DNA of 64,000 nt, from positions 1 through 64,000 of the forward strand of contig NZ_JABUZG010000039.1 in the NCBI RefSeq assembly GCF_014897815.1, in the 5' to 3' direction. Positions 46,413-57,527 of this stretch are shown piece after piece. This stretch comes from Psychrobacter sp. PG1. Its GTDB lineage: Bacteria > Pseudomonadota > Gammaproteobacteria > Pseudomonadales > Moraxellaceae. Positions within the stretch are counted from its first letter, which is position 1; the number at the start of each line of letters is the position of its first letter. Below the pieces are notes generated by a model. It ran no database searches, was not told where the DNA came from, and saw only the letters and a list, made by a program, of their open reading frames with translations. The translations under genes and the position numbers were made by a program.

Positions 46413-46723
46413 TGTGAGAATATCGCTTATTAAGGCGTGTTGATTATTTATAAGGTGTTGCGGCTATTAGCTTTTATTTGTGAGTAGACTTTCTTATAAA
46501 ACGGTAAAGGTTGTCAAGGTTGCATCGGTAATGACATGATATTGCTAGATTGGCGAGCGATAGAAATTTATAAGTATCCAAGTCTTATCTCACGCTAGGA
46601 TTTTTTAGCCCAGACAGGTACAATATCAGTCTTAATCATACATTGATCAAGCATAAGACAGGCATGCAAGTAGTTGCGGGCGCTGTCTTTCTTTTTTTTA
46701 TCGCACCCTCTATTGGAGTTACT
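46413..46723. other. Intergenic region between polysaccharide locus and folD
   Basis: 311 bases. A frame extending folD upstream to 46643 is open, but its residues look like translated non-coding DNA and the good ribosome site is at folD. No clear terminator hairpin seen; presumably holds the folD promoter. Confidence 0.5.
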
Positions 46724-47602
46724 ATGTCAACTGCCCAAGGATCTGCTACCGTTTTGGACGGTAAAGCACTTGCTAAACAAATAGAACAGCAACTGAGTAC
46801 GCGTGTAGACGCTATTAAAGCTAAAACAGGACGTACCCCAAGCTTAGCGACGATATTGGTCGGCGACGATCCCGCTTCTGCGACTTATGTACGTATGAAA
46901 GGTAATGCTTGTAAACGTGTCGGCATGGATTCTATACGCGTTGAGATGCCAAGTGCGACAACCACTGAAGAGCTGATGGCAAAAATAGATGAGCTTAATA
47001 GCAATCCAGACGTCCATGGTATCTTGCTACAACATCCAGTGCCTGCACATATCGATGAGCGTGCTTGCTTTGAGCAGATTAACTTGGCAAAAGACGTCGA
47101 TGGTGTGACCTGTCTTGGCTTTGGTCGTATGGCGATGCAGCAGAGCGCTTATGGTTCATGTACCCCGCAAGGCATCATGCACTTATTAGAGCATCATAAT
47201 ATCGAGCTTGCTGGTAAGGAAGCCGTAGTTGTAGGTCGCAGTGCCATCTTGGGTAAACCAATGGCGATGATGCTATTGAATGCCAACTGCACCGTAACGA
47301 TTTGCCATTCAAGAACGCAAGATTTAGAGTCTCATATTAAGCGTGCGGATATCGTGGTTGGGGCAGTGGGCGTGCCAGAATTGATTAAAGCGGAGTGGAT
47401 CAAAGCGGGCGCTGTGGTTATCGATGCAGGCTTTCATCCAACGGATAATGGCGGCGTCGGTGATATTGAGTTGCAAGGTGTTGAAAACATCGCCAGTGCT
47501 TATACGCCTGTACCGGGCGGCGTGGGTCCAATGACCATTAATACCCTTATTCGCCAAACGGTTGATGCTGCTGAAAAATCTGCCGGTTTGAATATCGGCT
47601 AA
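46724..47602 (+). CDS. folD: Methylenetetrahydrofolate dehydrogenase/cyclohydrolase (FolD)
   Basis: Bifunctional one-carbon enzyme interconverting methylene-, methenyl- and formyl-tetrahydrofolate. Motifs: [20 protein letters not shown] with the catalytic-loop Tyr and following Lys, [44 protein letters not shown], and the C-terminal [15 protein letters not shown]. Start chosen at the ATG at 46724 (292 aa), with TTGGAG 7 bases before; upstream in-frame residues are hydrophobic and not family-like. Monocistronic. Confidence 0.95.
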   Translation: MSTAQGSATVLDGKALAKQIEQQLSTRVDAIKAKTGRTPSLATILVGDDPASATYVRMKGNACKRVGMDSIRVEMPSATTTEELMAKIDELNSNPDVHGILLQHPVPAHIDERACFEQINLAKDVDGVTCLGFGRMAMQQSAYGSCTPQGIMHLLEHHNIELAGKEAVVVGRSAILGKPMAMMLLNANCTVTICHSRTQDLESHIKRADIVVGAVGVPELIKAEWIKAGAVVIDAGFHPTDNGGVGDIELQGVENIASAYTPVPGGVGPMTINTLIRQTVDAAEKSAGLNIG

Positions 47603-47701
47603 AAAGAGAGTCATACGAATACTGATTGCCGATAAATAAGGGGCCTGAGGTAATATATACTCAGGCTAAATCAACCACATCTCAGTTGATAGGACCTAAA
47701 C

Positions 47702-48220
47702 ATGGCTAAAAAAAACGTAGGTGTTCATGAGCGACTACAAGGTATCGGTAGAGAGTTTGTCGATGTCTGTCATTACGTTATTTTATTTCTAATCAGTGTG
47801 GTTGTCGTTTGGACCGCCGGTAAAGAGTTCGTTGGTATTGTTCAAAAAGGCTCAGCGGATTTAAAAGACATATTGATGTTGTTTATTTATCTTGAGCTGC
47901 TCGCCATGATAGGTATTTATTTTAAAACCCATCGTCTGCCGGTACAGTTTTTGATATTTATCGCGATTACTGCATTGTCACGACATTTGGTGGTTGATGT
48001 ACAGGCAGTCTCAGACTATTTCCATTTATGGCTGCTGGCGACAATTTCTGTGGCCATTATGCTATTGAGTGGTTCTATCGTAGTATTAACTTGGACAGCA
48101 AAAACGTTTGGCCGTCCAGAGGACAATCTAGATAAACAGCATGCAAACTTAACGATTAAAGCGCTGTTACCTGATAATGCTCAAGCGCCTGATAGTCATA
48201 CCAAGCATCGCCGTGAATAA
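47702..48220 (+). CDS. psiE: PsiE-family phosphate-starvation-inducible membrane protein
   Basis: 172 residues with four hydrophobic segments. The pattern KDILMLFIYLELLAMIGIYF followed by HRLPVQFLIFIAITALSRHL is typical of PsiE. The role is unknown; in E. coli expression is raised by phosphate starvation, but I see no convincing Pho box here. AGGACC lies before the ATG. Followed by a shared terminator. Confidence 0.85.
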   Translation: MAKKNVGVHERLQGIGREFVDVCHYVILFLISVVVVWTAGKEFVGIVQKGSADLKDILMLFIYLELLAMIGIYFKTHRLPVQFLIFIAITALSRHLVVDVQAVSDYFHLWLLATISVAIMLLSGSIVVLTWTAKTFGRPEDNLDKQHANLTIKALLPDNAQAPDSHTKHRRE

Positions 48221-48237
48221 CTATTAAATAGCAGCAT

Positions 48238-48268
48238 AAAAAAGGGTTACCACTGGTAGCCCTTTTTT
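48238..48268. terminator. Bidirectional terminator after psiE
   Basis: Stem GGGTTACC / GGTAGCCC (one G-T pair) with a 3-base loop, flanked by AAAAAA and TTTTTT. Lies between convergent psiE and the di-haem cytochrome gene. Confidence 0.8.
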
Positions 48269-48302
48269 GCCTTCTTAAATCTCACATTTTATTGTTTGAG
48301 CG

Positions 48303-49769
48303 TTAAATGCCCTTTAAGAAGGTCATTAATGTTTGTTTTTGCGTGGCGGATAACTGTGTAAAGCGCGTCTTTGCACCTTCTGCTTCACCACCATGCCAGA
48401 GTATCGCTTCAGTCAAGCTGCTGGCACGACCATCATGCAAAAACCGCGCTTCTGGATCACGTGCCACAATGCCAATTCCCCACAATGGCGGTGTACGCCA
48501 CTCAAAGCTTTCTGCATTTTTCTCTTTTACGCTGTCATCTAGTCCAGCGCCCATATCATGCAGTAATAAATCAGTATAAGGATAAATGTTTTGCTGTGAT
48601 AGGAGCGGGAAGCGATCACTATTGCCTGTTTTTTGCTTGGGTGTATGACAGCCAGCACAGCCGACTTGTGCAAACAGTTGCGCTCCTTTATTAAAATCTG
48701 ATAAATCGTCTATTCGCCTTTCAGGTACGGCAAGAGCGGTCATAAAATCGGTCACGGCATCTAGACTGCTGTCTGAAACTTCTGGAGAGCCGCCATTCGC
48801 TGCTGTCCAGCAAATAGGCTGATTTACCGTACAGTTAGGATCCATAAATACCGAGGTGGTCAAACCCATATCTTGCGACATGGCATTGGCATTTTGGGTA
48901 CGCAGGCTTGAGTTAATCGCCTTCCATCCAAAGCGGCCAATGCGCTGCTGTTTGCCATCTTGTACCCAATGTACGCGGCCACTGATACCGTCTTGATTGT
49001 TATCATCAGGGTCAGCTGCCGCAATGATATTCGCTTCAGGAATCAGGTCGAGCAAGCCCATACCGACCAATTGCGGTGAGATACGTCCGCTAATCGCTGT
49101 ATTCCCTAAGGGTTGATTAGGGTCAGTTGGAGTAAAGCTAAACTGTATGCCAGCAGGTTTATCATTTTGACTGGGCATCGCTGCGTAGCGCATGCTCCCT
49201 TCGGGATTGATACTTGTGGCAATACTTTGATGCTGCATTTGTTCACCGTAATAAGCATGTGGCAGGCCTTGCTTATTACCCAACCGGAATAAAATCGCAT
49301 CACTCAGCTGACCATTGACTGCATAAATGGGTTTGCGACCTTCAGCGCTATGGCATTGGGTACAGGCATTGGCATTTAACAGTGGCCCCACACCATCGAA
49401 CAGTACGCGACCCTCATTTGCTGGTGTCCACTCGGTGATAAATAACTCACGTCCAGGCGATACCCCGCCTAAAGAGCTGCTCGGTAGATTGGGCATGATT
49501 TGCAAAAAAGGCTGTGATCCATTGGCGGCAATCGTAGCACTGCCACCTGCTGGCTGCCAGTTGGTATCGATTTCTGGAGTGTCAGGAGTAGTGGGTGGGT
49601 TGGGTGCGTTAGTATTGCCATCATTACTGGAATTATTTGAATCATCTGAACCGCCACAAGCAGTGAGCAGCAGCGCGATACTTACACTGAGTAGTGTGTT
49701 ACGTATGATGGGAGGTAATGTATACAATGAAGAATTTGATATGGTTGACGAGTTTGATCGTAAAAACAT
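48303..49769 (-). CDS. Di-haem cytochrome, DUF1111 thiol-oxidoreductase-like lipoprotein
   Basis: 488 residues. The signal peptide ends in a lipobox LLTAC (Cys38), followed by a Ser/Asn/Pro-rich linker to about 70. Two CxxCH haem sites: CTQCH at 136-140 and CAGCH near 370; the second lies in the usual DUF1111 context (FAQVGCAGCHTPK). EWRTPPLWGIG, FLHDGRASSLTEAILWHGGE and AKTRFTQL complete the family signature. These are periplasmic c-type cytochromes related to MauG/CcpA peroxidases. The substrate is unknown. Its 5' side faces a 234-base gap next to the RCC1 gene, also on the minus strand. Confidence 0.87.
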   Translation of the reverse strand: MFLRSNSSTISNSSLYTLPPIIRNTLLSVSIALLLTACGGSDDSNNSSNDGNTNAPNPPTTPDTPEIDTNWQPAGGSATIAANGSQPFLQIMPNLPSSSLGGVSPGRELFITEWTPANEGRVLFDGVGPLLNANACTQCHSAEGRKPIYAVNGQLSDAILFRLGNKQGLPHAYYGEQMQHQSIATSINPEGSMRYAAMPSQNDKPAGIQFSFTPTDPNQPLGNTAISGRISPQLVGMGLLDLIPEANIIAAADPDDNNQDGISGRVHWVQDGKQQRIGRFGWKAINSSLRTQNANAMSQDMGLTTSVFMDPNCTVNQPICWTAANGGSPEVSDSSLDAVTDFMTALAVPERRIDDLSDFNKGAQLFAQVGCAGCHTPKQKTGNSDRFPLLSQQNIYPYTDLLLHDMGAGLDDSVKEKNAESFEWRTPPLWGIGIVARDPEARFLHDGRASSLTEAILWHGGEAEGAKTRFTQLSATQKQTLMTFLKGI

Positions 49770-49906
49770 GGGCTGACCTGAAATGGCTGGAATATAAGGG
49801 GTTAGGGTGTATCTTCATCGTCAGCCTATTTAGAGGGCTGTCGATTTAATTGAGGATATCCTGAGGAGTATGCGATAAGCTACCACGCAATAGTTAGGCG
49901 TATTAA

Positions 49907-49943
49907 CTCAAACAAGCAGCATAAACGAGGCTGCTTGTTTGAG
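49907..49943. terminator. Perfect 14-bp inverted repeat downstream of the RCC1 gene
   Basis: CTCAAACAAGCAGC and its complement around a 9-base loop. It lies between the RCC1-repeat gene end (50004) and the cytochrome gene. It fits a terminator, but the T-run on the minus strand is weak. Confidence 0.55.
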
Positions 49944-50003
49944 AATTTTATGATAGGAAATTCAACCAACTATGCACTGTTTACTTCGTCATGCTTAAAG
50001 CAC

Positions 50004-51596
50004 TTATAGCTGACTAGGTAAAGCAACTGGGATAGGGTTGTTATACATCCAAATATGAGTGGTGTCTTTGTTGCCGAGTGAGCCTTCAAAGCTCCAGCCC
50101 CACGTAAATAAATGACCAGTTTTCAGCGTATTATTATCTTGGTCAAACGATTTTTCATGAGCAATTAGATGCATGGCACCCATGGCCATATTATCGATAT
50201 TCTTTAGATTCGGCAGCTTATTGGTTGGTTCATCTAGGTCGTTGTAAATGGTCTTGCCTGCGCCGTTTGTCTCCCCAAACATGCCCCATGCATAGAGAAT
50301 ACCATCCGTTTTTGATGAGCCATTATTAGTGGCGACATTGTCCAGTAACGCATAGCTAGCATTGCCATTGGCATAGACGCGGCGAACTTCTTTATCTGTA
50401 AACCAAGGTAGTTTGGTCGGTGAGGTAATGACATCTGCCCATGCCTTTTCGCTGCCATTAAATGTCTCACCATTGTAGCCCAATTGACTAGTGGCATTTA
50501 ACCCCCAGCCATACACTGCGTCTTTATTGGTCAATGCTAAGATATGGTCTTTGCCAGCCGTCAATTGGGTCACTTTTTCTACATCTATAGCGGGTTGGTC
50601 GTCAGCTTTTTGAGTGGCGTCATCTGTCTTAGCATTAATGGCGTTATTAATCGTTTCATTAATGACATGAATACGTACAGGGGTTGCATTGACGTTGATA
50701 CAGTTGGTTGTAGTGTTACAGACTTTGCCTTTGCCAAGGTTGGCGTAAGCATCGCTGCCCCAACCCCAAACCTGACCTTTGTCATCTAAGGCATAAGAGC
50801 TATTGCCACTAACAACCACCTGCACGATATGTCCTGCCTCTGTGGCTGCTGAGAAGTCAACTTTGACAGGGGTGCTGCTATCGGTGCTGGTATTATTACC
50901 AAGCTGACCGTGTCCATTGGCACCAAAGGCCCAAACCGTACCCTCTTCGGTCAATACCAAGTTATGGCTATAGCCGGGTGCGACCATGACGGCATTTTCG
51001 ATACCTTCGATCGCGCTGATATCCAAACGACAGTCTGCAGTTTTGCTACAGTCATTACGACCTCCGTCACCGCGACCCAGCTGCCCGTATTTGTCTTCGC
51101 CCCAACTATAAACTTGACCATTTTGAGCAATAGCGAGTGAATGATTTTGATTAAAGCCAATAGATATCAGGTCTTTTGGTGCGCTGTTCATTAGCATCGG
51201 CGTGTCTGGATGTCCCATAATATCGCTGATTTTTGTGGTCAGACCGAGTCCTGTCTGACCATAGTTGTTGCGACCCCAACCATATAGCTGACCATCACGC
51301 AGGGCAGCGGTATGCGAACCACCTGCCGCTATCGTATCGCCTACGTAGATGGTTTTGGTTGAGCGTATGATATTACCGGCATTGTCTGTGGCTTCTAAGA
51401 CAAGGGTATTGCTACCTAGCGTTAATAAAATACGATCATCAAAATAACCGTCAGTATCTAGCGTTAGCGCTTGGGCTGATTCGTTATTATGCATATAAGT
51501 CAATGATTTGACGCCGCTGCTATCTTGTACTTGTCCTGAGACAAATACCGCTGCAACCGCGCTATAGCCAGCCGTAAAATAACAAAACCGTCCCAT
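50004..51596 (-). pseudogene. RCC1-type beta-propeller protein with disrupted 5' end
   Basis: 530 codons from the first ATG. A bacterial Ig-like stretch (VFVSGQVQDSSGVKSLTYM and following, about residues 17-90) precedes seven RCC1-like blades with the signature xxWGxNxxGQLG: LYGWGRNNYGQTG, VYSWGEDKYGQLG, VWAFGANGHGQLG, VWGWGSDAYANLG, VYGWGLNATSQLG, LYAWGMFGETNG, LFTWGWSFEGSLG. There is no signal peptide or plausible N-terminus: the first 15 residues read as translated junk. In the next frame upstream (about 51590-51670) a run ending TIDSVNSTNPTTVGFVW looks like the missing Ig-domain residues but begins after a stop with no start. So the gene seems truncated and frameshifted; if translated, a cytoplasmic fragment would result. 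Confidence 0.7.
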
Positions 51597-51740
51597 ACAA
51601 ATCCGACGGTTGTAGGATTTGTGCTATTGACCGAGTCAATCGTATATGATGGCGTTGGAATAGTAGAAATGGCGGCAAGAGTTTAGCAAGAATAAATGTG
51701 AATAGTATTACAAATAAGAATTATTATCAATAATAAAGTG

Positions 51741-51773
51741 AAAAAACAGCACCATGAAGGATGCTGTTTTTAA
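51741..51773 (-). terminator. Terminator of corA
   Basis: Stem AAAACAGCA / TGCTGTTTT with a 10-base loop; on the minus strand it is followed by a run of six Ts. Located 46 bases downstream of corA. Confidence 0.75.
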
Positions 51774-51818
51774 AAGCTGAACGCTGACTATCAATGAAAC
51801 ATTAACTATAAATTTTAG

Positions 51819-53033
51819 TTATAACCATTTAAGCCTTTTAAAATTGTAATATAAATAGCCACATAATGATCCAATGATGAGCATGATGACAAAGTAGGAA
51901 TATTGCCAATGCAGCTCGGGCATGAAATCAAAGTTCATCCCATAGATACCTGCAATGGCCGTCGGTACAGCTAAAATACCTGCCCAAGCAGCAAGCTTAC
52001 GCACCACCTCGTTCTGTCCCATATTAACCATGGCCATATAGGTATTCATGACCACACTCAGCATCTCGTTTAGACCGTTAATGGCGTCTAATGAGTGTAG
52101 CAAATGGTCATTGACGTCGCGGAAGTAGGGCTTAGCGGCCTGAGAAAACCCAGAGACCATCTCGCTTTTTTTATGATTGATAAAAAAACTACAGATATCC
52201 TGTACTGGTAAAATAATCGCCCGCATATGTACGAGTTGCGATTTGAGCTCATAAAGGTTTTTTAATGTACCTTTATCAAACTCATAGGTAAACACGTAAC
52301 GTTCTTGCTCACGCAAATAGCGACCTAAACGATCGGTAATCGGCATATAATTATCCACGATAAAATCGAGAATAGCATGCAGTACAAATATCGGCCCCAT
52401 ACGCAGCTTTTCAGGGCGACGATGACAATGCTCACGGACAGGTGCGTAGGAGTTTGATGGACCATTACGGATGGTAATCAGGTAGTTTTTGCCCATAAAT
52501 ATCGCGGTGGTGCCATAGCGAATGACATTGTCCTCAAGCTTAGCGGTACGCAATACCACAAACACCATGTCATTGTCATAGTTCTCGACTTTGGCACGCT
52601 GGTGATCGGCAAATGCATCTTCGATTGCCAGTTCATGTAGTCCAAAGGCTTCTTTGACTTTGACCATGGTTTCTAGGCTTGGATCATAGAGACCAAGCCA
52701 AATAAACTGACCATTATTATTTAAGGCACGACTAACATCGTTTAGCGCTAATTTATCGAGATTTTCACCGGTCTTACGTGAATAAGCATAGCAATTGACG
52801 ACTTCATCGGCACTGGAAGAGTCAATATCCTCATAGCGTTCAGAGTCAGGATCGTAGACCGTCATGGTCTCGATGGTGTCCTCAGTGGTGGTATCAGCAT
52901 CGCCATAGATATAGCTGTCGTCATTGTCTAGATAGAGATGTTCCTCATTCATATCGGCGTAAATACGATTGATATTAGAGTTAGGTGCAATACGCGCGGT
53001 TTTTTTGATCAACTGGTCGTTATTGTTTTCCAT
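51819..53033 (-). CDS. corA: CorA-family magnesium/divalent cation transporter
   Basis: 404 residues. Long acidic N-terminal cytoplasmic domain (Asp/Glu/Tyr-rich to about 75), the CorA funnel domain with the stalk helix, and two C-terminal membrane helices. The selectivity motif YGMNFDFMPELHW follows the first helix and the chain ends with the basic NFKRLKWL. Homopentameric Mg2+ channel of the inner membrane. GGGAGG lies 4 bases before the ATG. Monocistronic on the minus strand. The acidic N-terminus is longer than in E. coli CorA (316 aa). Confidence 0.92.
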   Translation of the reverse strand: MENNNDQLIKKTARIAPNSNINRIYADMNEEHLYLDNDDSYIYGDADTTTEDTIETMTVYDPDSERYEDIDSSSADEVVNCYAYSRKTGENLDKLALNDVSRALNNNGQFIWLGLYDPSLETMVKVKEAFGLHELAIEDAFADHQRAKVENYDNDMVFVVLRTAKLEDNVIRYGTTAIFMGKNYLITIRNGPSNSYAPVREHCHRRPEKLRMGPIFVLHAILDFIVDNYMPITDRLGRYLREQERYVFTYEFDKGTLKNLYELKSQLVHMRAIILPVQDICSFFINHKKSEMVSGFSQAAKPYFRDVNDHLLHSLDAINGLNEMLSVVMNTYMAMVNMGQNEVVRKLAAWAGILAVPTAIAGIYGMNFDFMPELHWQYSYFVIMLIIGSLCGYLYYNFKRLKWL

Positions 53034-53107
53034 ACACCCTCCCTTTATAAAGTAAAAAACGTGTCACAATCAGAACTTATAATGATTGTTGTTAATAATG
53101 ATCGTTA

Positions 53108-53497
53108 TTAAAGGGCGTAACTTTTCAAAGTATCAATATCGACCAAGCTCAATAAGCTTTCGTGGCAAGCTTCTAGTTTGATTTGCGGGGCAATATCAAA
53201 GTCCAAAGCTTCAACCCAGCGTAACGCGCAAATGCACCAATAATCACCAGGCTTGAGACCAGAAAATCCATACTCAGGTAGCGGCGTAATCAAATCATTG
53301 CCGCGACTGGCAGAAAAGTTCAAAAACTCGCTGGTCATCTTGGCGCATACGGTGTGCTGACCGACGTCATGGTTGCCAGTATGACAAAAGCCGTTGCGGT
53401 AATAACCGGTAATAGGGTCAAAGCAGCAGCTGGCAAGTGCCGTACCTAAGACATTGGCTTGATTGTTGGCAGGGTTTGGGTGGTAATCAGATGACAT
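53108..53497 (-). CDS. DUF2237-family protein
   Basis: 129 residues. The conserved DUF2237 run is plain: NVLGTALASCCFDPITGYYR, GNHDVGQHTVCAKMT, FLNFSASRGNDLITPLPEYG, GLKPGDYWCICALRWVEAL. Function unknown; a compact cytoplasmic protein with several conserved Cys residues, possibly metal-binding. I start at the ATG at 53497 with GGAAG about 4 bases upstream; the frame is open to 53605 but those residues are not family-like. It is 74 bases upstream of corA on the same strand; co-transcription is possible. Confidence 0.87.
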   Translation of the reverse strand: MSSDYHPNPANNQANVLGTALASCCFDPITGYYRNGFCHTGNHDVGQHTVCAKMTSEFLNFSASRGNDLITPLPEYGFSGLKPGDYWCICALRWVEALDFDIAPQIKLEACHESLLSLVDIDTLKSYAL

Positions 53498-53976
53498 AAG
53501 GCTTCCGAGATAAAAATATGGCTTAGTGTACCATGAGTCGGTATCGAAGGCGTTGTTCTCACTTTGCTCATTATTTTCTTTATGATATAAAATGATGGTA
53601 ACCATTTTTGAGTCAACGATTACTTATATAGTCTACAGATAACCTTCATAGATTAAGTGCTGATAAGACGTAATTAGATAGTAATTGTGGCTAATTGTCA
53701 CTAGGCGAACCTTGGCTGCTATGCTAAACTAAAGCATAAAGTGCCTTGATTATTTAACGCCGTTTATTAGCGCATAAAGATACTCGTCTTATCATTCTAA
53801 ATTATACTTATTACTCACCCTTTTGCGGCTACCTAGTTTGTTTATAAATAATTGGGTCAATGATGTTGCGCGTTAAAAATAAAAATGCATGGCGTCAATG
53901 CAATTGTAAATATAACCTTTAAGTACCGCATCAGTACCGCGTTTTTGGTAAGCGATACGCCAAACAAGGATTTATT
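53498..53976. other. Intergenic region between DUF2237 gene and hisZ
   Basis: 479 bases between divergent genes. Contains a short direct repeat (AGTACCGCATC then AGTACCGCG near 53921-53942). No RNA gene, coding frame or hairpin terminator recognised; presumably promoters of both genes. Confidence 0.45.
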
Positions 53977-55284
53977 GTGTCTGTCAGTTCTGATTCTGCA
54001 AAACTTGCCCAGTTAAATACGACTAATGAAGCGGCGGCTCAGCCTGCTGAAAACACTGCTACCTCTACTAGCATGCCATATTTGAACAACTTTGCCAGCG
54101 ACGTTGCCAATAGCTGGTTGTTGCCTGATGGGGTGGTGGATGTGCTGTTCGAAGATGCGCGTAAGCAAGAAGTGCTTAGGTATCAGCTGACTCAGCAGCT
54201 TATTGGTCATGGTTATCAGTTGGTTAATCCACCAATGATTGAATTTACTGAGTCATTGTTGAGTGGCGCCTCAGAAGATTTAAAGCGTCAAACTTTCAAG
54301 ATTATCGATCAGCTAACGGGTCGCTTGATGGGTCTGCGTGCGGATATTACCCCGCAGATTTTGCGTATTGATGCGCATTGGGGCGGCACAGGTATTGCGC
54401 GTTATTGCTATGCAGGTGATGTAATTCATACCTTGCCATTAGGGCTGTTTGGCTCACGTACGCCTTTGCAGCTCGGCGCTGAAATATTTGGCTGTGCTTC
54501 ACTTGCCGCAGATATTGAGCTGATAGATGTGTTGTTTGGTATGATAAATAAGCTAAATATGAGTGCGACGCTGCATATAGACTTGGGTCATGTGGCGATA
54601 TTCAAACGCTTGGCTGAGTTGGCAGCGTTGTCTGATAATGACACTGAGCAACTCATGCATTTATATGCCAATAAGAATCTACCAGAGCTAAAGCGTATCT
54701 GCCAGTTATTGCCAATGGGTGATGATTTTTATGCTTTGGCACGTTTTGGTCATGATATTACCAATCTATTGGCGAGATTGTCAGAGACTGCACAGCAGGA
54801 CACGCAAATCGCGACTGCTATCAATGAATTACAACGCCTAAAAACACATCTACAAGACCAGTGGCAATGCCCTGTGAGTATCGATGTGACGGAATTATCA
54901 GGCTATCATTACCACACGGGTATTGTGTTCAACGGCTATATCAATAGTGAGACGCAACCTCTGGTACGTGGCGGTCGTTTCGATGGTATGCAAAGCGGCA
55001 ATCAGTTAGCAATCAATCAGCCACGTGAAGCCACTGGTTTTAGTATGGATGTCAGTCGTTTGCTTGCACACACGCAGCTTGAGGCACCAATCATCGTATT
55101 GGTCGACTATGAAGCATTGAGCAGTGCGAACCAAGAACAGAGACAGATACTGCTACAGCAGGTTGAGAGTTTACGTGAGCAAGGCTATCGCGTCACCATG
55201 CCATTGAACGCAGAAGATTGTCCCTCTGATATGACGCATCTTTTGAGCTTTATAGATAATCATTGGCAGTTACAGAGTATTTAA
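53977..55284 (+). CDS. hisZ: ATP phosphoribosyltransferase regulatory subunit HisZ
   Basis: Catalytically inactive paralogue of histidyl-tRNA synthetase that activates the short form of HisG in histidine synthesis. 435 residues: LLPDGVVDVLFEDARKQE at the start of the domain, RADITPQILRIDAHW (class II motif 2 region), RYCYAGDVIHT, and the C-terminal VRGGRFDGM with GFSMDVSRL. The first 30 residues are polar and Ala/Thr-rich. The start is a GTG at 53977 with AAGGA 6 bases before. Followed at 118 bases by purA, an order common in gammaproteobacteria. Confidence 0.92.
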   Translation: MSVSSDSAKLAQLNTTNEAAAQPAENTATSTSMPYLNNFASDVANSWLLPDGVVDVLFEDARKQEVLRYQLTQQLIGHGYQLVNPPMIEFTESLLSGASEDLKRQTFKIIDQLTGRLMGLRADITPQILRIDAHWGGTGIARYCYAGDVIHTLPLGLFGSRTPLQLGAEIFGCASLAADIELIDVLFGMINKLNMSATLHIDLGHVAIFKRLAELAALSDNDTEQLMHLYANKNLPELKRICQLLPMGDDFYALARFGHDITNLLARLSETAQQDTQIATAINELQRLKTHLQDQWQCPVSIDVTELSGYHYHTGIVFNGYINSETQPLVRGGRFDGMQSGNQLAINQPREATGFSMDVSRLLAHTQLEAPIIVLVDYEALSSANQEQRQILLQQVESLREQGYRVTMPLNAEDCPSDMTHLLSFIDNHWQLQSI

Positions 55285-55393
55285 GCATTAATTTAAATAG
55301 TATTACCATTTTTTAACGTCTTTAAAATCAAGATAACGAAAGTTATCACAGGTTTTAAACCGTTATTGCACACACCTCAATACATAAAGGTAA

Positions 55394-56692
<1,299 letters not shown>

Positions 56693-56729
56693 TTTCTTAT
56701 CATAAAACTTAATTAGTTTAAGCGTTCAT

Positions 56730-56765
56730 AAAAAATCCCAGTGCTGAGCATTGGGATTTTTTTAT
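56730..56765 (+). terminator. Terminator after purA
   Basis: Stem AAAAATCCCA / TGGGATTTTT with a roughly 11-base loop and seven Ts, about 40 bases after purA. Confidence 0.85.
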
Positions 56766-57024
56766 GAGTATTATCTTGTGAGTAATGTCTTATAAGTAAA
56801 TTCTCATCATTTTTTATTATGCTAACTATTATTAATGCCAAGTGATAAAAAGTGTTAATCACTATTAATCTCTAACGATAAAAAATCAAGATATCTGGCA
56901 ATTGAATAAATTGAGATAAGAAAAAATAGTATAAAAGAGAGAATTGCTAACATTATTCTGGTTTAATTGGTATATTATGTCATAAATGCATGTAATTTTA
57001 TCAATATATAAAAAGGAAAACGTG
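56766..57024. other. AT-rich intergenic region upstream of the LprI-like gene
   Basis: About 260 bases, very AT-rich. No coding frame with a ribosome site and no strong hairpin. Likely promoter region. Confidence 0.4.
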
Positions 57025-57441
57025 ATGAAAGCGACTATTATCAAGCACTCTATAGGCAAAACAGCTCTAGCGCTGCTAACGTCTGCGGCTTTTATGTTTC
57101 CTATGCTGTCATGGGGCGCGCAAAACTGTGATAAACCCAACAATGATTTCGATGGTTTATATTGTTTAACGAAAGTATATCTAGAAGCGGATAAAGAGCT
57201 GAATAATTCTTATGCAAAATTAGCTAAGCAGTTAAATAGCCAGCAAAAATCCAAATTAAAGCGCGGACAACTGGCGTGGATACGCGAGCGTAATGACCAA
57301 TGTAGTTATAATAATGATGAAGGATTTTTTGTTAATATGGGCTGTGCGACTCGGGTGACAACTGAGCGAGTGAACTTCTTAAATGATCGTGTGCGTGAAT
57401 GTAGCGCTGGCAGTTGCCGCGACAGCCGCTTAGGCGAGTAG
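57025..57441 (+). CDS. Secreted LprI-like protein (DUF1311)
   Basis: 138 residues. A cleavable signal peptide (KTALALLTSAAFMFPMLSWG, ending near AxxC-free ...WGA) precedes a helical DUF1311 domain: YCLTKVYLEADKELNNSYAK, LKRGQLAWIRERNDQC, then NMGCATRVTTERVNFL. Four or more Cys residues suggest disulfides in the periplasm. Some DUF1311 proteins (M. tuberculosis LprI) inhibit lysozyme; whether this one does is unknown. The ATG at 57025 is chosen because AAGGA lies 7 bases before. Monocistronic, with its own terminator. Confidence 0.8.
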   Translation: MKATIIKHSIGKTALALLTSAAFMFPMLSWGAQNCDKPNNDFDGLYCLTKVYLEADKELNNSYAKLAKQLNSQQKSKLKRGQLAWIRERNDQCSYNNDEGFFVNMGCATRVTTERVNFLNDRVRECSAGSCRDSRLGE

Positions 57442-57492
57442 TTGTTTTTTAGTATTGCTTGAAAGCAGTGACCTTCATAGCTGCGTATTAAC

Positions 57493-57527
57493 AAAATCCC
57501 TTAGCATTATATGCTGAGGGATTTTTG
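57493..57527 (+). terminator. Terminator after the LprI-like gene
   Basis: Stem AATCCCTTAGCA / TGCTGAGGGATT (one G-T pair) around a 5-base loop, then TTTGTT. Confidence 0.8.

Noticed and set aside
51705..51735. Fur-box-like AT-rich sequence (GAATTATTATCAATAAT) upstream of the RCC1 gene
   Set aside because: The match is partial, the region is AT-rich throughout, and the downstream gene appears broken; too weak to call.
53092..53111. Inverted repeat TTAATAA-N6-TTATTAA at the DUF2237 stop codon
   Set aside because: Only A/T pairs in a short stem; no T-run or known regulator match, so probably chance.
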